DNA of 64,000 nucleotides from contig NZ_JAGGNR010000014.1 in assembly GCF_018614975.1 (NCBI RefSeq), forward strand, positions 395,052 to 459,051, in the 5' to 3' direction. A program made the position numbers and the translations under genes. The notes beneath the pieces were generated by a model. That model did no database searches. It was given only the letters and a program-made list of their open reading frames with translations, and was not told where the DNA came from. The stretch comes from Paenibacillus polymyxa. GTDB taxonomy: Bacteria; Bacillota; Bacilli; Paenibacillales; Paenibacillaceae. Shown piece by piece: positions 18,452 to 26,910 of the stretch (its first letter is position 1; every line of letters starts with the position of its first letter).

Positions 18452-19609
18452 ATGCGCCTGGCCTTGTTCACAGACACCTATCTTCCGGAAACCAATGGTG
18501 TTGCTGGCACGCTCCACCGCTTGAGTAAGCATCTGAACCGCAAAAGAATTGAACATCTGCTGTTTACGCCGAACTCCGTCATTGAAGGAAGCCATGAGAC
18601 TCCAGTCAGATCGGTTGCCAACATCCCTTTTTTTCTGTATCCCGAATGCCGCATTGCTCTACCCAACAGAGCAGATACGCACAAGCAGCTACAAGCCTTT
18701 CAGCCCGATCTGCTGCATCTCGCTACGCCATTTAATATGGGGCTGCTCGGCCTGAGATATGCGCTCAAGCATCATCTTCCGCATGTTGTCTCCTACCATA
18801 CCCACTTCGATCGTTATCTCGAATACTACCGGTTAAAAAGCATGATTCCTCTCTACTGGAAATACATCCAATGGTTCCACCGTGCCTGTGATGCAACCCT
18901 AACTCCATCGCAGGAAACGTTAAACACCCTGCAAACCCAAGGCATTCAGCGTCTGAAACTTTGGTCTCGCGGGATTGATTGCAACTTGTACTCTCCTGAT
19001 AAACGCAGCTCGGATATCCGTGAACGATACCACATCACCGCTCCCCTTATTCTACTCTACGTCGGACGCATTGCCCCGGAAAAAGATATTGCTACACTCA
19101 CAACTACCATGCAGCAGTTGCCCAAGGAAATGCAGTCCCGTGTACACTGGATTATCGTTGGCGACGGCCCGTCTCTCCCCAAAATGCGTCTGCAATCCCC
19201 ACCAAATGTCACCTTTACAGGATATATGCATGGGGAAGAACTTGCTGTTATGTATGCTTCGGCAGATCTGTTTGTGTTTCCTTCCTCTACGGAGACGTTT
19301 GGAAATGTGGTACTGGAAGCGATGGCTTCAGGTCTTCCTGTGGTGGCGGCCAATGCCGGAGGTGTAAAAGATCTAGTGTCACACCACCGCAATGGTGTGT
19401 TGTTCGAGCCAGGTCAGGCTGATGCACTGATTCGGGAGCTATGTCTCTGGGGAAATCACGGGAACCAATTGAGGATAATGGGACTGGAAGGCAGAAAGCT
19501 GGCTGAGCAGCGGTCGTGGGAGCATATTTTTGATACACTGATCGGGGATTATGAGGAAGCTATAGAACATCGGAACAAACAAACGAAAGATCGAATTATT
19601 ACAGCCTGA
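18452..19609 (+). CDS. family 4 (GT-B) glycosyltransferase
   Basis: 385-residue retaining glycosyltransferase. The N-terminal Rossmann half starts FTDTYLPETNGVAGTL, the standard GT4 acceptor-site motif. The C-terminal half has LLYVGRIAPEKD, the linker VGDGPSL and the nucleotide-sugar motif FVFPSSTETFGNVVLEAMAS. This subgroup includes lipid alpha-mannosyl- and glucosyltransferases of Bacillales. Adjacent ATGs at 18449 and 18452 follow GGGAGGGG; the second has better spacing. No companion cell-envelope genes flank it. Confidence 0.87.
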   Translation: MRLALFTDTYLPETNGVAGTLHRLSKHLNRKRIEHLLFTPNSVIEGSHETPVRSVANIPFFLYPECRIALPNRADTHKQLQAFQPDLLHLATPFNMGLLGLRYALKHHLPHVVSYHTHFDRYLEYYRLKSMIPLYWKYIQWFHRACDATLTPSQETLNTLQTQGIQRLKLWSRGIDCNLYSPDKRSSDIRERYHITAPLILLYVGRIAPEKDIATLTTTMQQLPKEMQSRVHWIIVGDGPSLPKMRLQSPPNVTFTGYMHGEELAVMYASADLFVFPSSTETFGNVVLEAMASGLPVVAANAGGVKDLVSHHRNGVLFEPGQADALIRELCLWGNHGNQLRIMGLEGRKLAEQRSWEHIFDTLIGDYEEAIEHRNKQTKDRIITA

Positions 19610-19685
19610 ATAGCGGATACGCTGAGCGTTAAGGTATGATACCAGAATCAGGGTTCCATTCGTCAAGACGTATTATTTAGATTAC

Positions 19686-20192
19686 TTAAAATGATATCGT
19701 TTCCTGCATTCTGTTCCATATTACCTGTGGAGTACCCTTTAGGTCTGTTCCGCTCTGAACGTTGCCAATCCAGATGTCTTCTGCTCCCGGATGTTGTAAA
19801 TAGTGCCTGAGCGTTGCTTTGATCAGAATAGACGAATGTAAGTCCAGTACCTCATCCAGCGGTATCCAGAATAACTCGCCTTCGTCCGAGGGCACAACAT
19901 GTCGATGCCTCGTCTCTCCGAAATATACAAACTGCTGCCATATCTCACCACCACTAACTTCCAACAGAATATATCGAAGCCGAAAGTGTTCGACATCCTC
20001 TTGCTTGAACCCAGTCTCTTCTTCAATCTCCCGATAGCTGGCGCTCATGGGTACGTTCAGTTCCCCTTGTTCCAGATGTCCGCCAATGCCACCCCAGAAT
20101 TCAAAATCAAACAATCTGCTACCCGCCTTCTTCATCATCAGCATGTCTGAGCCATTGCTCAAAAACGCTGTAGCCATCTGTCTAATCTCCAT
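19686..20192 (-). CDS. Nudix hydrolase
   Basis: 168-residue predicted pyrophosphohydrolase. The Nudix box starts GGHLEQGE and ends REIEEETGF, but nine residues lie between the first glutamate and REXXEE rather than the usual seven. The metal-binding REIEEE core is intact. Substrate unknown. Convergent with the glycosyltransferase. Confidence 0.83.
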   Translation of the reverse strand: MEIRQMATAFLSNGSDMLMMKKAGSRLFDFEFWGGIGGHLEQGELNVPMSASYREIEEETGFKQEDVEHFRLRYILLEVSGGEIWQQFVYFGETRHRHVVPSDEGELFWIPLDEVLDLHSSILIKATLRHYLQHPGAEDIWIGNVQSGTDLKGTPQVIWNRMQETISF

Positions 20193-20250
20193 ATGTTCCT
20201 CACTTTCCAGACTGTGATTATAATAATCTACTTGTTTATATAACCGTCTT

Positions 20251-20913
20251 CTAAAGCAGTTTCTTTAACTCACTTAGATGTTCAATCGTATGTAAAGGAC
20301 CCGACGTAATGCTATCCCGCCACGGCTGGTTGACCTTCATCCAAATGGTGCTCATACCTACGCTTGCTGCTCCTTCAATATCGTTCACGGGATGATCACC
20401 AATGTAAATGCATTGCTCTGGTCTTAGACCGAAATGATCGAGCGCAAGCTGAAATATGCGTGGATCGGGCTTTTTGACTCCTGCCTCTTCTGAAACAATA
20501 ATATAGTCGTAATCATCCCGAATACCGAGTTGATCGATTTTTCCATACTGAATATCGGTCTGCCCATTGGTGATTAACCCGGTCTGGTATTTCCCCCGCA
20601 GATGCTGAACCACTTCTCGCGCCTGTTCCATCAGAACTGAACTTCGCACATACTCTCTGCCATAGAACTCCATCAATTCTGCATGTGGAGGATGCTCTGC
20701 CCAAGGCAGTTCATGCAACAACTCGTTGAACAGAAATGGTTTGTCCTTATAACCATCCTGGTCGAGTTCAATGATTCTTTTGAGAATATCCTCCGTGGAC
20801 TCAAGATGGGCAAAATAGGTTTTAATCAAACTCCGAGTGAAGCCGTCAAAGGTCATCGTTCTGTTCAGAATTGTATTGTCCAAATCAAAAATAACGGCTT
20901 TAATATGATCCAT
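20251..20913 (-). CDS. HAD family hydrolase (YjjG/phosphoglycolate-phosphatase-like)
   Basis: 220-residue phosphatase. Motif I AVIFDLDNT near residue 6, motif II LITNG, motif III KKPDPRIF and motif IV YIGDHPVND are all present, with a helical C1 cap between I and II. Start at the ATG at 20913 (MDHIK) behind GGGAGAAGGA; the track extension to 20940 would overlap more of the upstream gene. Overlaps the acetyltransferase end by 14 bases, so the pair is probably co-expressed. Confidence 0.87.
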   Translation of the reverse strand: MDHIKAVIFDLDNTILNRTMTFDGFTRSLIKTYFAHLESTEDILKRIIELDQDGYKDKPFLFNELLHELPWAEHPPHAELMEFYGREYVRSSVLMEQAREVVQHLRGKYQTGLITNGQTDIQYGKIDQLGIRDDYDYIIVSEEAGVKKPDPRIFQLALDHFGLRPEQCIYIGDHPVNDIEGAASVGMSTIWMKVNQPWRDSITSGPLHTIEHLSELKKLL

Positions 20914-21361
20914 CTTCCTTCTCCCCCAATTCCAGTACATGCGTTACCTTCTCCATACTCGTCACTTCTCTAAATCCCAAGTTGTGATAAAAAGATCCAG
21001 CAACCGGTTGATCCGTGTGCAGAACCAGTCGAGCGTAATGATTTTCCGCTTTTTGAATAACCGCATCCATCAGCCTGCGCCCAACCCCATGTCTTCGAAA
21101 TTCTCTCATCACATAAAGCCTGCGAATTCTTCCGGTATCAGTCACTTCAGAATAAGGATCTCTGTTCAGACCACAGATCCCAACCACCTTATCGTGCATT
21201 CTGCATCCAAAAAGCGCTTCATCTTCTTTCTCGAATGTATTGATTCCTGTCTCATATTCATGGACTAATCGCTCGATATGTCTGAACCCCTCACTGGAGC
21301 TTTCGGCCAGCATCGCCACTAAATCGTCATGATTCCACACCGATATCTCCTGTATCTGCAT
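20900..21361 (-). CDS. GNAT family N-acetyltransferase
   Basis: 153-residue acetyltransferase starting MQIQEISVWNHDD, with GGAGG ten bases upstream. The acetyl-CoA loop is RRHGVGRRLMDAVI and the C-terminal FYHNLGFREV is typical. The open frame continues 78 codons upstream, but that stretch is a shadow of the YHYH gene read in another frame. Acceptor unknown. Confidence 0.85.
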   Translation of the reverse strand: MQIQEISVWNHDDLVAMLAESSSEGFRHIERLVHEYETGINTFEKEDEALFGCRMHDKVVGICGLNRDPYSEVTDTGRIRRLYVMREFRRHGVGRRLMDAVIQKAENHYARLVLHTDQPVAGSFYHNLGFREVTSMEKVTHVLELGEKEDGSY

Positions 21362-21455
21362 GGTGTAACCGCCTCCATCATTATAGATCAATGGTACACA
21401 TGCAAACCCAACCATACATTGAATGATGGCCGGGTTTATCTTGTAAAGCTCATTC

Positions 21456-21632
21456 TCATTTTTTCTTTTTGTGATAGTGATAACCCGTGCACAGACCCTT
21501 TTGTTTGGATTTGGCTGAACAGTTATGTCCACCGTTCTTATCCAGTCTGCCTGGATGAGCATAAGCGGAAGAAGATACACCAACAAGTACGACAAGAGAC
21601 AGGATTACGAGACAACCTTTTTCATAAGTCAC
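21456..21632 (-). pseudogene. small secreted YHYH-domain protein, frame-disrupted at the signal peptide
   Basis: Encodes a hydrophobic signal stretch (LVILSLVVLVGVSSSAYA) followed by HPGRLDKNGGHNC, KGLCTGYHYH and a lysine tail: a compact YHYH-domain exported protein of about 57 residues. In this frame the only start is a GTG at 21632 with no spacing to an AAGG. The well-placed ATG at 21625, five bases after AAGGGTGA, is one base out of frame, reading MKKVVS then stop. A single-base indel in the signal peptide explains both facts. Function of the domain unknown. Confidence 0.6.
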
Positions 21633-21734
21633 CCTTCGATCAACACCCTATGCTTTAGGGTTTAATACGTGCTATATCATTCTACATGAAAATCCACAAT
21701 TGGGATATCCTTCATCTTTTTCATCTGTACATTC

Positions 21735-22511
21735 TCATAAAATCTTAAATTGCTTCAATGCATGGGTGACCCCATCTTCACTTACCCGCAGGGTGACATA
21801 ATCGGCGCTTTGTTTAATCCGTTCTCCGCCATTTCCCATCGCAATTCCGATTCCCGCATACACTAGCAGATCCACGTCATTCTCCCCATCGCCAAAGGCC
21901 ATTGTTTCCTCTCTGGATATCTTCAGGTAGTCGAGAACATTCTCTGCAGCTATAGATTTGCTGACTTCGCTCGCTTCCAGCACATTCACTACATACGGAT
22001 GGAATCTCACGAAACGTAAGGAAGGAAATCTGGATTGAAATTTCTCCGTCTCCGCTTCATCCGCATATAAGCAAATGCAATATACGTCCTGTTCCAACGT
22101 ACTAATTTTCTGCGGGAAATCCGTGAGTCCAAGCGTATCTCTTAAGGCCTCAGTAACACGACCATCTGCTGTACACAACCCGTTCGTCTCAAATGAATCT
22201 GTAAAATATGAAATGCTATGCCCATGCAACTCGGCAAACTCACTGAATGCTCTAACCATCTGTGCTGAAAGTACAGACTTATGTATCACTTCATCACCTG
22301 CTTTGATCAATGCTCCGTTGGCCGAAATGATTATATCAATTCCGAGATTTCTGAATTCTTCGCATAAATTACAGGGCCTGCCTGTGACGAGTACGACTTG
22401 AACGCCTTTACGAATCAATTCCCTGATCGACTCAGCTGTACGCGGTGATAAACTCCGATCTATTTCGCTCAGCAACGTACCGTCCACATCAAAAAATACA
22501 GCTCTAATCAA
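21735..22511 (-). CDS. Cof-type HAD hydrolase
   Basis: 258-residue sugar-phosphate-phosphatase-like protein of the Cof/C2-cap subfamily. Motif I is FFDVDGTLL, motif II LVTGRP, the conserved lysine SKSIAAENVL, and motif IV MAFGDGENDVDLL. The start is a TTG at 22511 with GGAGG nine bases upstream. Substrate unknown. Isolated gene followed by a 75-base gap to an unrelated minus-strand operon start. Confidence 0.88.
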   Translation of the reverse strand: MIRAVFFDVDGTLLSEIDRSLSPRTAESIRELIRKGVQVVLVTGRPCNLCEEFRNLGIDIIISANGALIKAGDEVIHKSVLSAQMVRAFSEFAELHGHSISYFTDSFETNGLCTADGRVTEALRDTLGLTDFPQKISTLEQDVYCICLYADEAETEKFQSRFPSLRFVRFHPYVVNVLEASEVSKSIAAENVLDYLKISREETMAFGDGENDVDLLVYAGIGIAMGNGGERIKQSADYVTLRVSEDGVTHALKQFKIL

Positions 22512-22535
22512 AATGTTCTTCCTCCTCTGTCTTCA

Positions 22536-22590
22536 ATTAAAAAGAGCAAGCACAGAATAACCTTGTTTGGTCTTCCTGCACTTGCTCTTG
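22536..22590 (-). terminator. terminator of the PH-domain operon
   Basis: Nine-base stem AAGAGCAAG / CTTGCTCTT with a 30-base loop, followed on the minus strand by TTTAATT, immediately after the stop of the YdbT-like gene. Confidence 0.85.
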
Positions 22591-22593
22591 CAA

Positions 22594-24156
22594 TTAACGG
22601 GTCTGAACATCTTGGGTACGTCCCATGTACCATGATTGAAATGATATCGCCGTATCCAGGGAAATGTCATGTGCCCGCTGATGCAGTACTGGTTTGGCGC
22701 GGTTTACGGTATGAATGGAAGCCACACCGAAACAACGCTGTAACACATTACGGGTGATCTGCACTTCGATGACTTTCTCACGTTTGGAGATGAAGAGTGT
22801 TGAAGTGAGTGCACCGGTTCGAAGTTGAATGAAATTCTGATGCAGAATGTATCGAGTATGGAAAAAGTCCATCACTCTGCATGTTGCAATCCACACGAGC
22901 AGAATCGCGGAAATCATCCACCAGGCATGTTTCTGCCCAAACACCAATGGTTTGAAGTACCACAGTAAACCTGTGATCATAATCCACCCCCAGCTTGGTT
23001 TGAGCAGGCGCAGCCATAGTGATATTCTTGGAAGTCTTTCCATCTCCTGTGTGACCCGATAGGATGGCAGGATCTCCTCAATCAGGGTATAGGCTTGCTT
23101 CACAGGCAGGAAGGGATAGAGCGAGTTCACCTCATGTTCGGATTCTCCCAGACTACCTGCAGTGGTCAGTTCTACTTCCGCCAGTCCAAGCAGCCTTTTC
23201 ATCGGTGACTGTGTAATTTTCACAGCCTGGACTCGTTCTTTCAGGATTGAAAATGACGTTTGCTCCATCATGCCCTTCGTGATATAGATCCGCTTGCCAT
23301 CCGAGGTGATTTGGAAATTGCCATATTTTACGAAGGTTCTGACTATGCCCAGAGCAATCGATATGATCAATAAAACTAAAATCATCAAACCGGCAATCCA
23401 CCAGGAATCGAGCCAGGTTAATAACAAACTTTCCGTTACTTCTTCATCAGGGAAGAAGTCCTTCACCCAGGAATAGAGCGTAGCCAGGACCGGAATCAGT
23501 ACGAGAAAACTAAGCGAGGTAAAGGATGCTTTGAATATGTCCTTGCGGGTGGAATGATAATGAACAACCCGTTCCTGTTTTTCTTTTGCAGGCAGAGACA
23601 TGATTTCATCCGTTATAAAAGGTTCGGATTGCGCCTCTCTCTCTTCCATAGCCTGAACCGCATCCAACGTATCATGTTCCTCTGTTGCTCCTACTGTTTC
23701 TGCTTCTTCGGCCATATGACCTGCTACAATTTTCTCCAGCTGTTCCGCTTCGGAAAGTGAAACAACGTGTAACTGGAAGGTAGCATCTTCTCCCTTAATT
23801 CCGGTCTCGAATCGAATCGACGTCACCCTGAACAAACGATGAAACAGCGTTGTATGACGATTCACATTCTGGACCTTCGTATAAGGTATCGTTCTTCGGG
23901 TACGGTTAAACACACCACTATAGATATGAAAGGCTGTATCGTCTGCTGCATAACGCGAGGTGAACCACCTCAGGATCATGGACAGGATGCTAATGGAGAC
24001 ACCTACATAAAAAGCGATTCTTCCATAGAATATCCATTGGGACTCCGAGCCCTGACGGAAAACAAACAAAAAAAGGACGATGGCGAACCAATTCTTTACC
24101 CGTTTCCACAAGCTCCACAGCATGGTTAATGGATGATGTCGCTTCATATCGATCAT
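22594..24156 (-). CDS. YdbT-like PH-domain membrane protein
   Basis: 520-residue membrane protein with repeated bacterial PH (bPH2) units, each after a pair of transmembrane helices: DTAFHIYSGVFNRTRRTIPY (about 72), the central ITKGMMEQTSFSILKERVQ and the C-terminal LRTGALTSTLFISKREKV. A charged linker at about 150-190 separates the first unit. Bacillus YdbT, with YdbS, is linked to resistance to a bacteriocin. Overlaps the YdbS-like gene by four bases. Confidence 0.85.
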   Translation of the reverse strand: MIDMKRHHPLTMLWSLWKRVKNWFAIVLFLFVFRQGSESQWIFYGRIAFYVGVSISILSMILRWFTSRYAADDTAFHIYSGVFNRTRRTIPYTKVQNVNRHTTLFHRLFRVTSIRFETGIKGEDATFQLHVVSLSEAEQLEKIVAGHMAEEAETVGATEEHDTLDAVQAMEEREAQSEPFITDEIMSLPAKEKQERVVHYHSTRKDIFKASFTSLSFLVLIPVLATLYSWVKDFFPDEEVTESLLLTWLDSWWIAGLMILVLLIISIALGIVRTFVKYGNFQITSDGKRIYITKGMMEQTSFSILKERVQAVKITQSPMKRLLGLAEVELTTAGSLGESEHEVNSLYPFLPVKQAYTLIEEILPSYRVTQEMERLPRISLWLRLLKPSWGWIMITGLLWYFKPLVFGQKHAWWMISAILLVWIATCRVMDFFHTRYILHQNFIQLRTGALTSTLFISKREKVIEVQITRNVLQRCFGVASIHTVNRAKPVLHQRAHDISLDTAISFQSWYMGRTQDVQTR

Positions 24157-24650
24157 TCATCCACCTCATTAATCCGCGCATAGGACGCAATCTGATGACG
24201 GAGTGCAAGCGCAACTTCCTCTGGCAATGCGGGGATTTCATGCGATGAACCCATCGTGCCAACCGATACGGAATAGAGTCCATATTTTCGCATTAAAGGT
24301 CCCTGATTTGTTGTAACCGATTGGACTTTCGCCATGGGGATGATCTGATGTACCTTGGTTAGCGCCCCACGCTTCAGTTGCAGGAACTCCTCATTCACAT
24401 CATAGTACCAATGCTTGTATAACCATGACGGCTGGATGAAAATATCCCACACCGCATAGAGCACAGATATGGCCGTAACGCCCCACAAAATCCAGCCAAT
24501 CCACGTCTTCCATCCATAGATGGAGTCGAGTATTAACAGTACGGCAAGGATCAGAAAACCTATTACATTCCATATGATGGCGCTAATTCTCCACAAGTTT
24601 ACCGCATGAGGGGAGAGCCGTTGCTCGGGTGTCTTCCACTGAATTGACAT
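24153..24650 (-). CDS. YdbS-like PH-domain membrane protein
   Basis: 165-residue protein with two transmembrane helices (about 20-60) and one bPH2 domain containing LKRGALTKVHQIIPMAKVQSV. The start is the ATG at 24650 (MSIQWKTPEQ) behind AAGGAGTG. Partner of the larger PH-domain protein downstream; the pair is conserved in Bacillales and probably forms one membrane complex. Confidence 0.85.
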   Translation of the reverse strand: MSIQWKTPEQRLSPHAVNLWRISAIIWNVIGFLILAVLLILDSIYGWKTWIGWILWGVTAISVLYAVWDIFIQPSWLYKHWYYDVNEEFLQLKRGALTKVHQIIPMAKVQSVTTNQGPLMRKYGLYSVSVGTMGSSHEIPALPEEVALALRHQIASYARINEVDE

Positions 24651-24743
24651 ATGTTCACTCCTTTTTTCCTCGGGTACATAAAAACACACATGATACACTG
24701 TACGAACAATCGTCCACGATTGATGCAGAAAGATTCAGTTAGT

Positions 24744-24785
24744 AAAAGAGATGACGCCTGTACAGTACAGGTCGCCATCTCTTTT
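24744..24785 (-). terminator. strong long-stem terminator, both directions
   Basis: AAAAGAGATG and CATCTCTTTT frame an inner perfect stem CCTGTAC/GTACAGG. It lies downstream of the acetyltransferase at 24961 and upstream of the YdbS-like gene. Confidence 0.85.
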
Positions 24786-24825
24786 GTTCATTTCATTTTA
24801 CTTTAGTGCATGTTCAAATAGACTG

Positions 24826-24958
24826 GTTTTCAGTACCCAGAAGATGGGATGAAGCTAGAAATGGAGTAGCGGAGCGTAGGGAAAACTACGTGAGCAACGG
24901 ACATTTCGGCTAAATTCCATATTCGATGCTGATGATGCCACCACTAGGCATCCTTCGT
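24826..24958. other. structured intergenic element, candidate dispersed repeat
   Basis: About 130 bases abutting the acetyltransferase stop, unlike the AT-rich spacers around it. On the plus strand GAAATG (24860-24865) can pair with CATTTC (24904-24909); inside lie two 11-base arms rich in GAGC and CGG and a hairpin CGTAG-GGAAAA-CTACG. A second hairpin ATGCC/GGCAT is at 24937-24953. The sequence looks like a family of intergenic palindromic elements I associate with Paenibacillus genomes, but only one copy is in this window, so repeat status is unproven. Confidence 0.5.
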
Positions 24959-24960
24959 AA

Positions 24961-25539
24961 TCAAAAGCGGGCTTTTTGAACAACCTCTATAAAATCCTGT
25001 ACTTCACATAACCAAACCATATGATCTGTTCCTTCGCCCCAGTAGTTCTTCGCCACGACATAGGGTTCACCGAATTTGCGTTGCCACTTCTTCTGTGCGA
25101 TCTGGTAACCACTATCCAGGCAGAATTGCTGGATTCCCAGCCGCTGCAGTTCAGTAACCAGTGCAAGAATGAGCGCCGAACCAACCCCCTGTCCTTGAAC
25201 CTCGGGCAACACATACAGGCTACCCAGTTCTCCGATCGCGTTCAGCCGGCCTTCTGTACATTCTCGAATCTCCTTACCACAAGGTCCATACGAGATTGTG
25301 CCCACAATAACATCTCCCAGTTTGGCAACGAGGAAAAATACACTTGCTTTGATGTTGTCCTTTGATTGCAATGCAGTGTGAATCAATGCTTTCTTATGTG
25401 CTATTTCATCCTGGATATCATCCAGAAGCGAGCCTATTCCCTCTTGATCAAATGCTGCGGGAATCGTTGTCTCGAATACCCGATACACTCCCTCTACATC
25501 GGATTGCGTCATAGGTTCAATAGTAATTTTATCATCCAC
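24961..25539 (-). CDS. GNAT family N-acetyltransferase
   Basis: 192-residue acetyltransferase. The acetyl-CoA loop is EVQGQGVGSALILAL near residue 121, preceded by IGELGSLYVLP; the C-terminal half QFCLDSGYQIAQKKW and YWGEGTDHMVWL are characteristic of a Bacillales subgroup without known substrate. Its stop codon directly touches the structured element downstream. Confidence 0.85.
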   Translation of the reverse strand: MDDKITIEPMTQSDVEGVYRVFETTIPAAFDQEGIGSLLDDIQDEIAHKKALIHTALQSKDNIKASVFFLVAKLGDVIVGTISYGPCGKEIRECTEGRLNAIGELGSLYVLPEVQGQGVGSALILALVTELQRLGIQQFCLDSGYQIAQKKWQRKFGEPYVVAKNYWGEGTDHMVWLCEVQDFIEVVQKARF

Positions 25540-25566
25540 TAGTTCTTCTCCAATCCATATACCTTC

Positions 25567-25989
25567 TTAATCTGTACGTCGCTGAATTAGTCTTCTCAGT
25601 TGATTCGCATCCTGAAGAGGAATGCTATATCCAGTATGCGTGTCTTCCTCGTTTACTAACAAGCCTTGCATCTTGGGATCCATTCCTAATGAAAAATCAT
25701 ACCGTGTAACCGAACCATCTGCATTATTAATACTCATATTGTACTGCGTACCATAATCAAGAATACCCGGCATACGCTCTGCCTTATGTATGGCCTCCAT
25801 CATGATCCGAATCTCGTCAGGTCGATCAAACATAACATCTTGGCATGGTTCCAAGGCGAGGTTGGGATTACACGTTAAAGTGATTAGTACAGGAAGCCCT
25901 TCTTCCGCGTTCGATTCATTCGGTTTGCTGCACCCTGCAATGAACGTGGCAATGAAGACTACGAGCAATATTCCTACATATCTCACCAT
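25567..25989 (-). CDS. predicted lipoprotein of unknown function
   Basis: 140 residues with a type II signal peptide: positively charged start, hydrophobic helix, and lipobox FIAGC with the lipidated cysteine near residue 20. The mature part has two cysteines in LTCNPNLALEPCQDV. No family recognised. Just upstream of the acetyltransferase with a 27-base gap, possibly one transcript. Confidence 0.72.
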   Translation of the reverse strand: MVRYVGILLVVFIATFIAGCSKPNESNAEEGLPVLITLTCNPNLALEPCQDVMFDRPDEIRIMMEAIHKAERMPGILDYGTQYNMSINNADGSVTRYDFSLGMDPKMQGLLVNEEDTHTGYSIPLQDANQLRRLIQRRTD

Positions 25990-26090
25990 ACTGCGTGCCT
26001 CCCTGACTTAGTATTAAATAGACATAATGAACAGAGAAGTAATAAATACAGTATATAATGAAATGACTCAACTGCACGAACTATCTATAT

Positions 26091-26771
26091 TCATATCAAG
26101 TTACGTAACTCCGGGTCCCATGAAGACAATATAGCGATCAGTCGCTCTACGGTCTCTTCCACAAATACCTGAACTCTCTCACCCGTGATTAACTCAGGAG
26201 TAATTCCCGGTTCTTCCCCATTAAGAAAAGAAAACGTGTGGTCCCGCCAGCGTACAATCTCATCAGCAGTTAAACGACCCGTTATGTCATAACCCGGTGA
26301 ACTGTTGAGCACCTGCCATACCTCTTCGCTCCAACTTGAACCTTGATAGAGATTGAAATCGATCTGGTCCGTCTCCTGGTAATATAAACGCGCTAGTTCA
26401 TCCTTCGATCTGCTACTGCCTGTATGTTGATCTACCTTGTTGACCCGTTCGACGAATTCAGGATGCACACTCCGGAACCAGTAATAGTCTGTCAGCACAT
26501 GCATAAAGTATCCTCGCACAAACCACTTCCATCCTTCACCGGTAAGTTGGTGCATATAGAATGAGTATAGATCCTTCAGTTCACCAACGTAATCTCCATC
26601 ATCTTTCGGGTTAAAATGGGTGTACTCCTTATCATCTCTGGTTGTACCTTCGCGCATATGTATGGAATCTGGGGCGATATTCCCCAGATAGAATGAACCT
26701 CGATCAGCATTCACTTGCAGCGAGTCCGCAATCAGATTAGCAATATTGAGATGAACCATGGGTAGCGGCAT
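26091..26771 (-). CDS. zinc-dependent phospholipase C family protein (paralogue 1)
   Basis: 226-residue protein of the Zn-dependent PLC/S1-P1 nuclease-like superfamily. The start MPLPMVHLNIA supplies the first ligand histidine; GNIAPDSIH, the THF motif and FVRGYFMHVLTDYYW (HxxxD) provide the rest of the zinc set. No signal peptide, so probably cytosolic and not a secreted lipase. AAGGAG precedes the ATG. A second member lies at 39780. Confidence 0.8.
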   Translation of the reverse strand: MPLPMVHLNIANLIADSLQVNADRGSFYLGNIAPDSIHMREGTTRDDKEYTHFNPKDDGDYVGELKDLYSFYMHQLTGEGWKWFVRGYFMHVLTDYYWFRSVHPEFVERVNKVDQHTGSSRSKDELARLYYQETDQIDFNLYQGSSWSEEVWQVLNSSPGYDITGRLTADEIVRWRDHTFSFLNGEEPGITPELITGERVQVFVEETVERLIAILSSWDPELRNLI

Positions 26772-26827
26772 AGAGATGATCTCCTTTTTAACGGGAAGTA
26801 TTCTACAGTATTAAGGAAAAGAAAAGA

Positions 26828-26850
26828 TGCCACCTATTGGTGCAACGTAA
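26828..26850 (-). terminator. weak terminator before the PLC-family gene
   Basis: Hairpin TGCCACC-TATT-GGTGCA followed on the minus strand by TCTTTTCTTTTCC, after the gene at 26911. Confidence 0.5.
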
Positions 26851-26910
26851 GAATCACTGGAATAGTGAGACTCCGCTATGTTCCACCTTTTTTTCACCGT
26901 AGATGCTTGC

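Noticed and set aside
24826..24958. tRNA or known riboswitch in the structured element
   Set aside because: No cloverleaf, no CCA end, no T-box or other riboswitch signature, and it lies after a gene, not before one.
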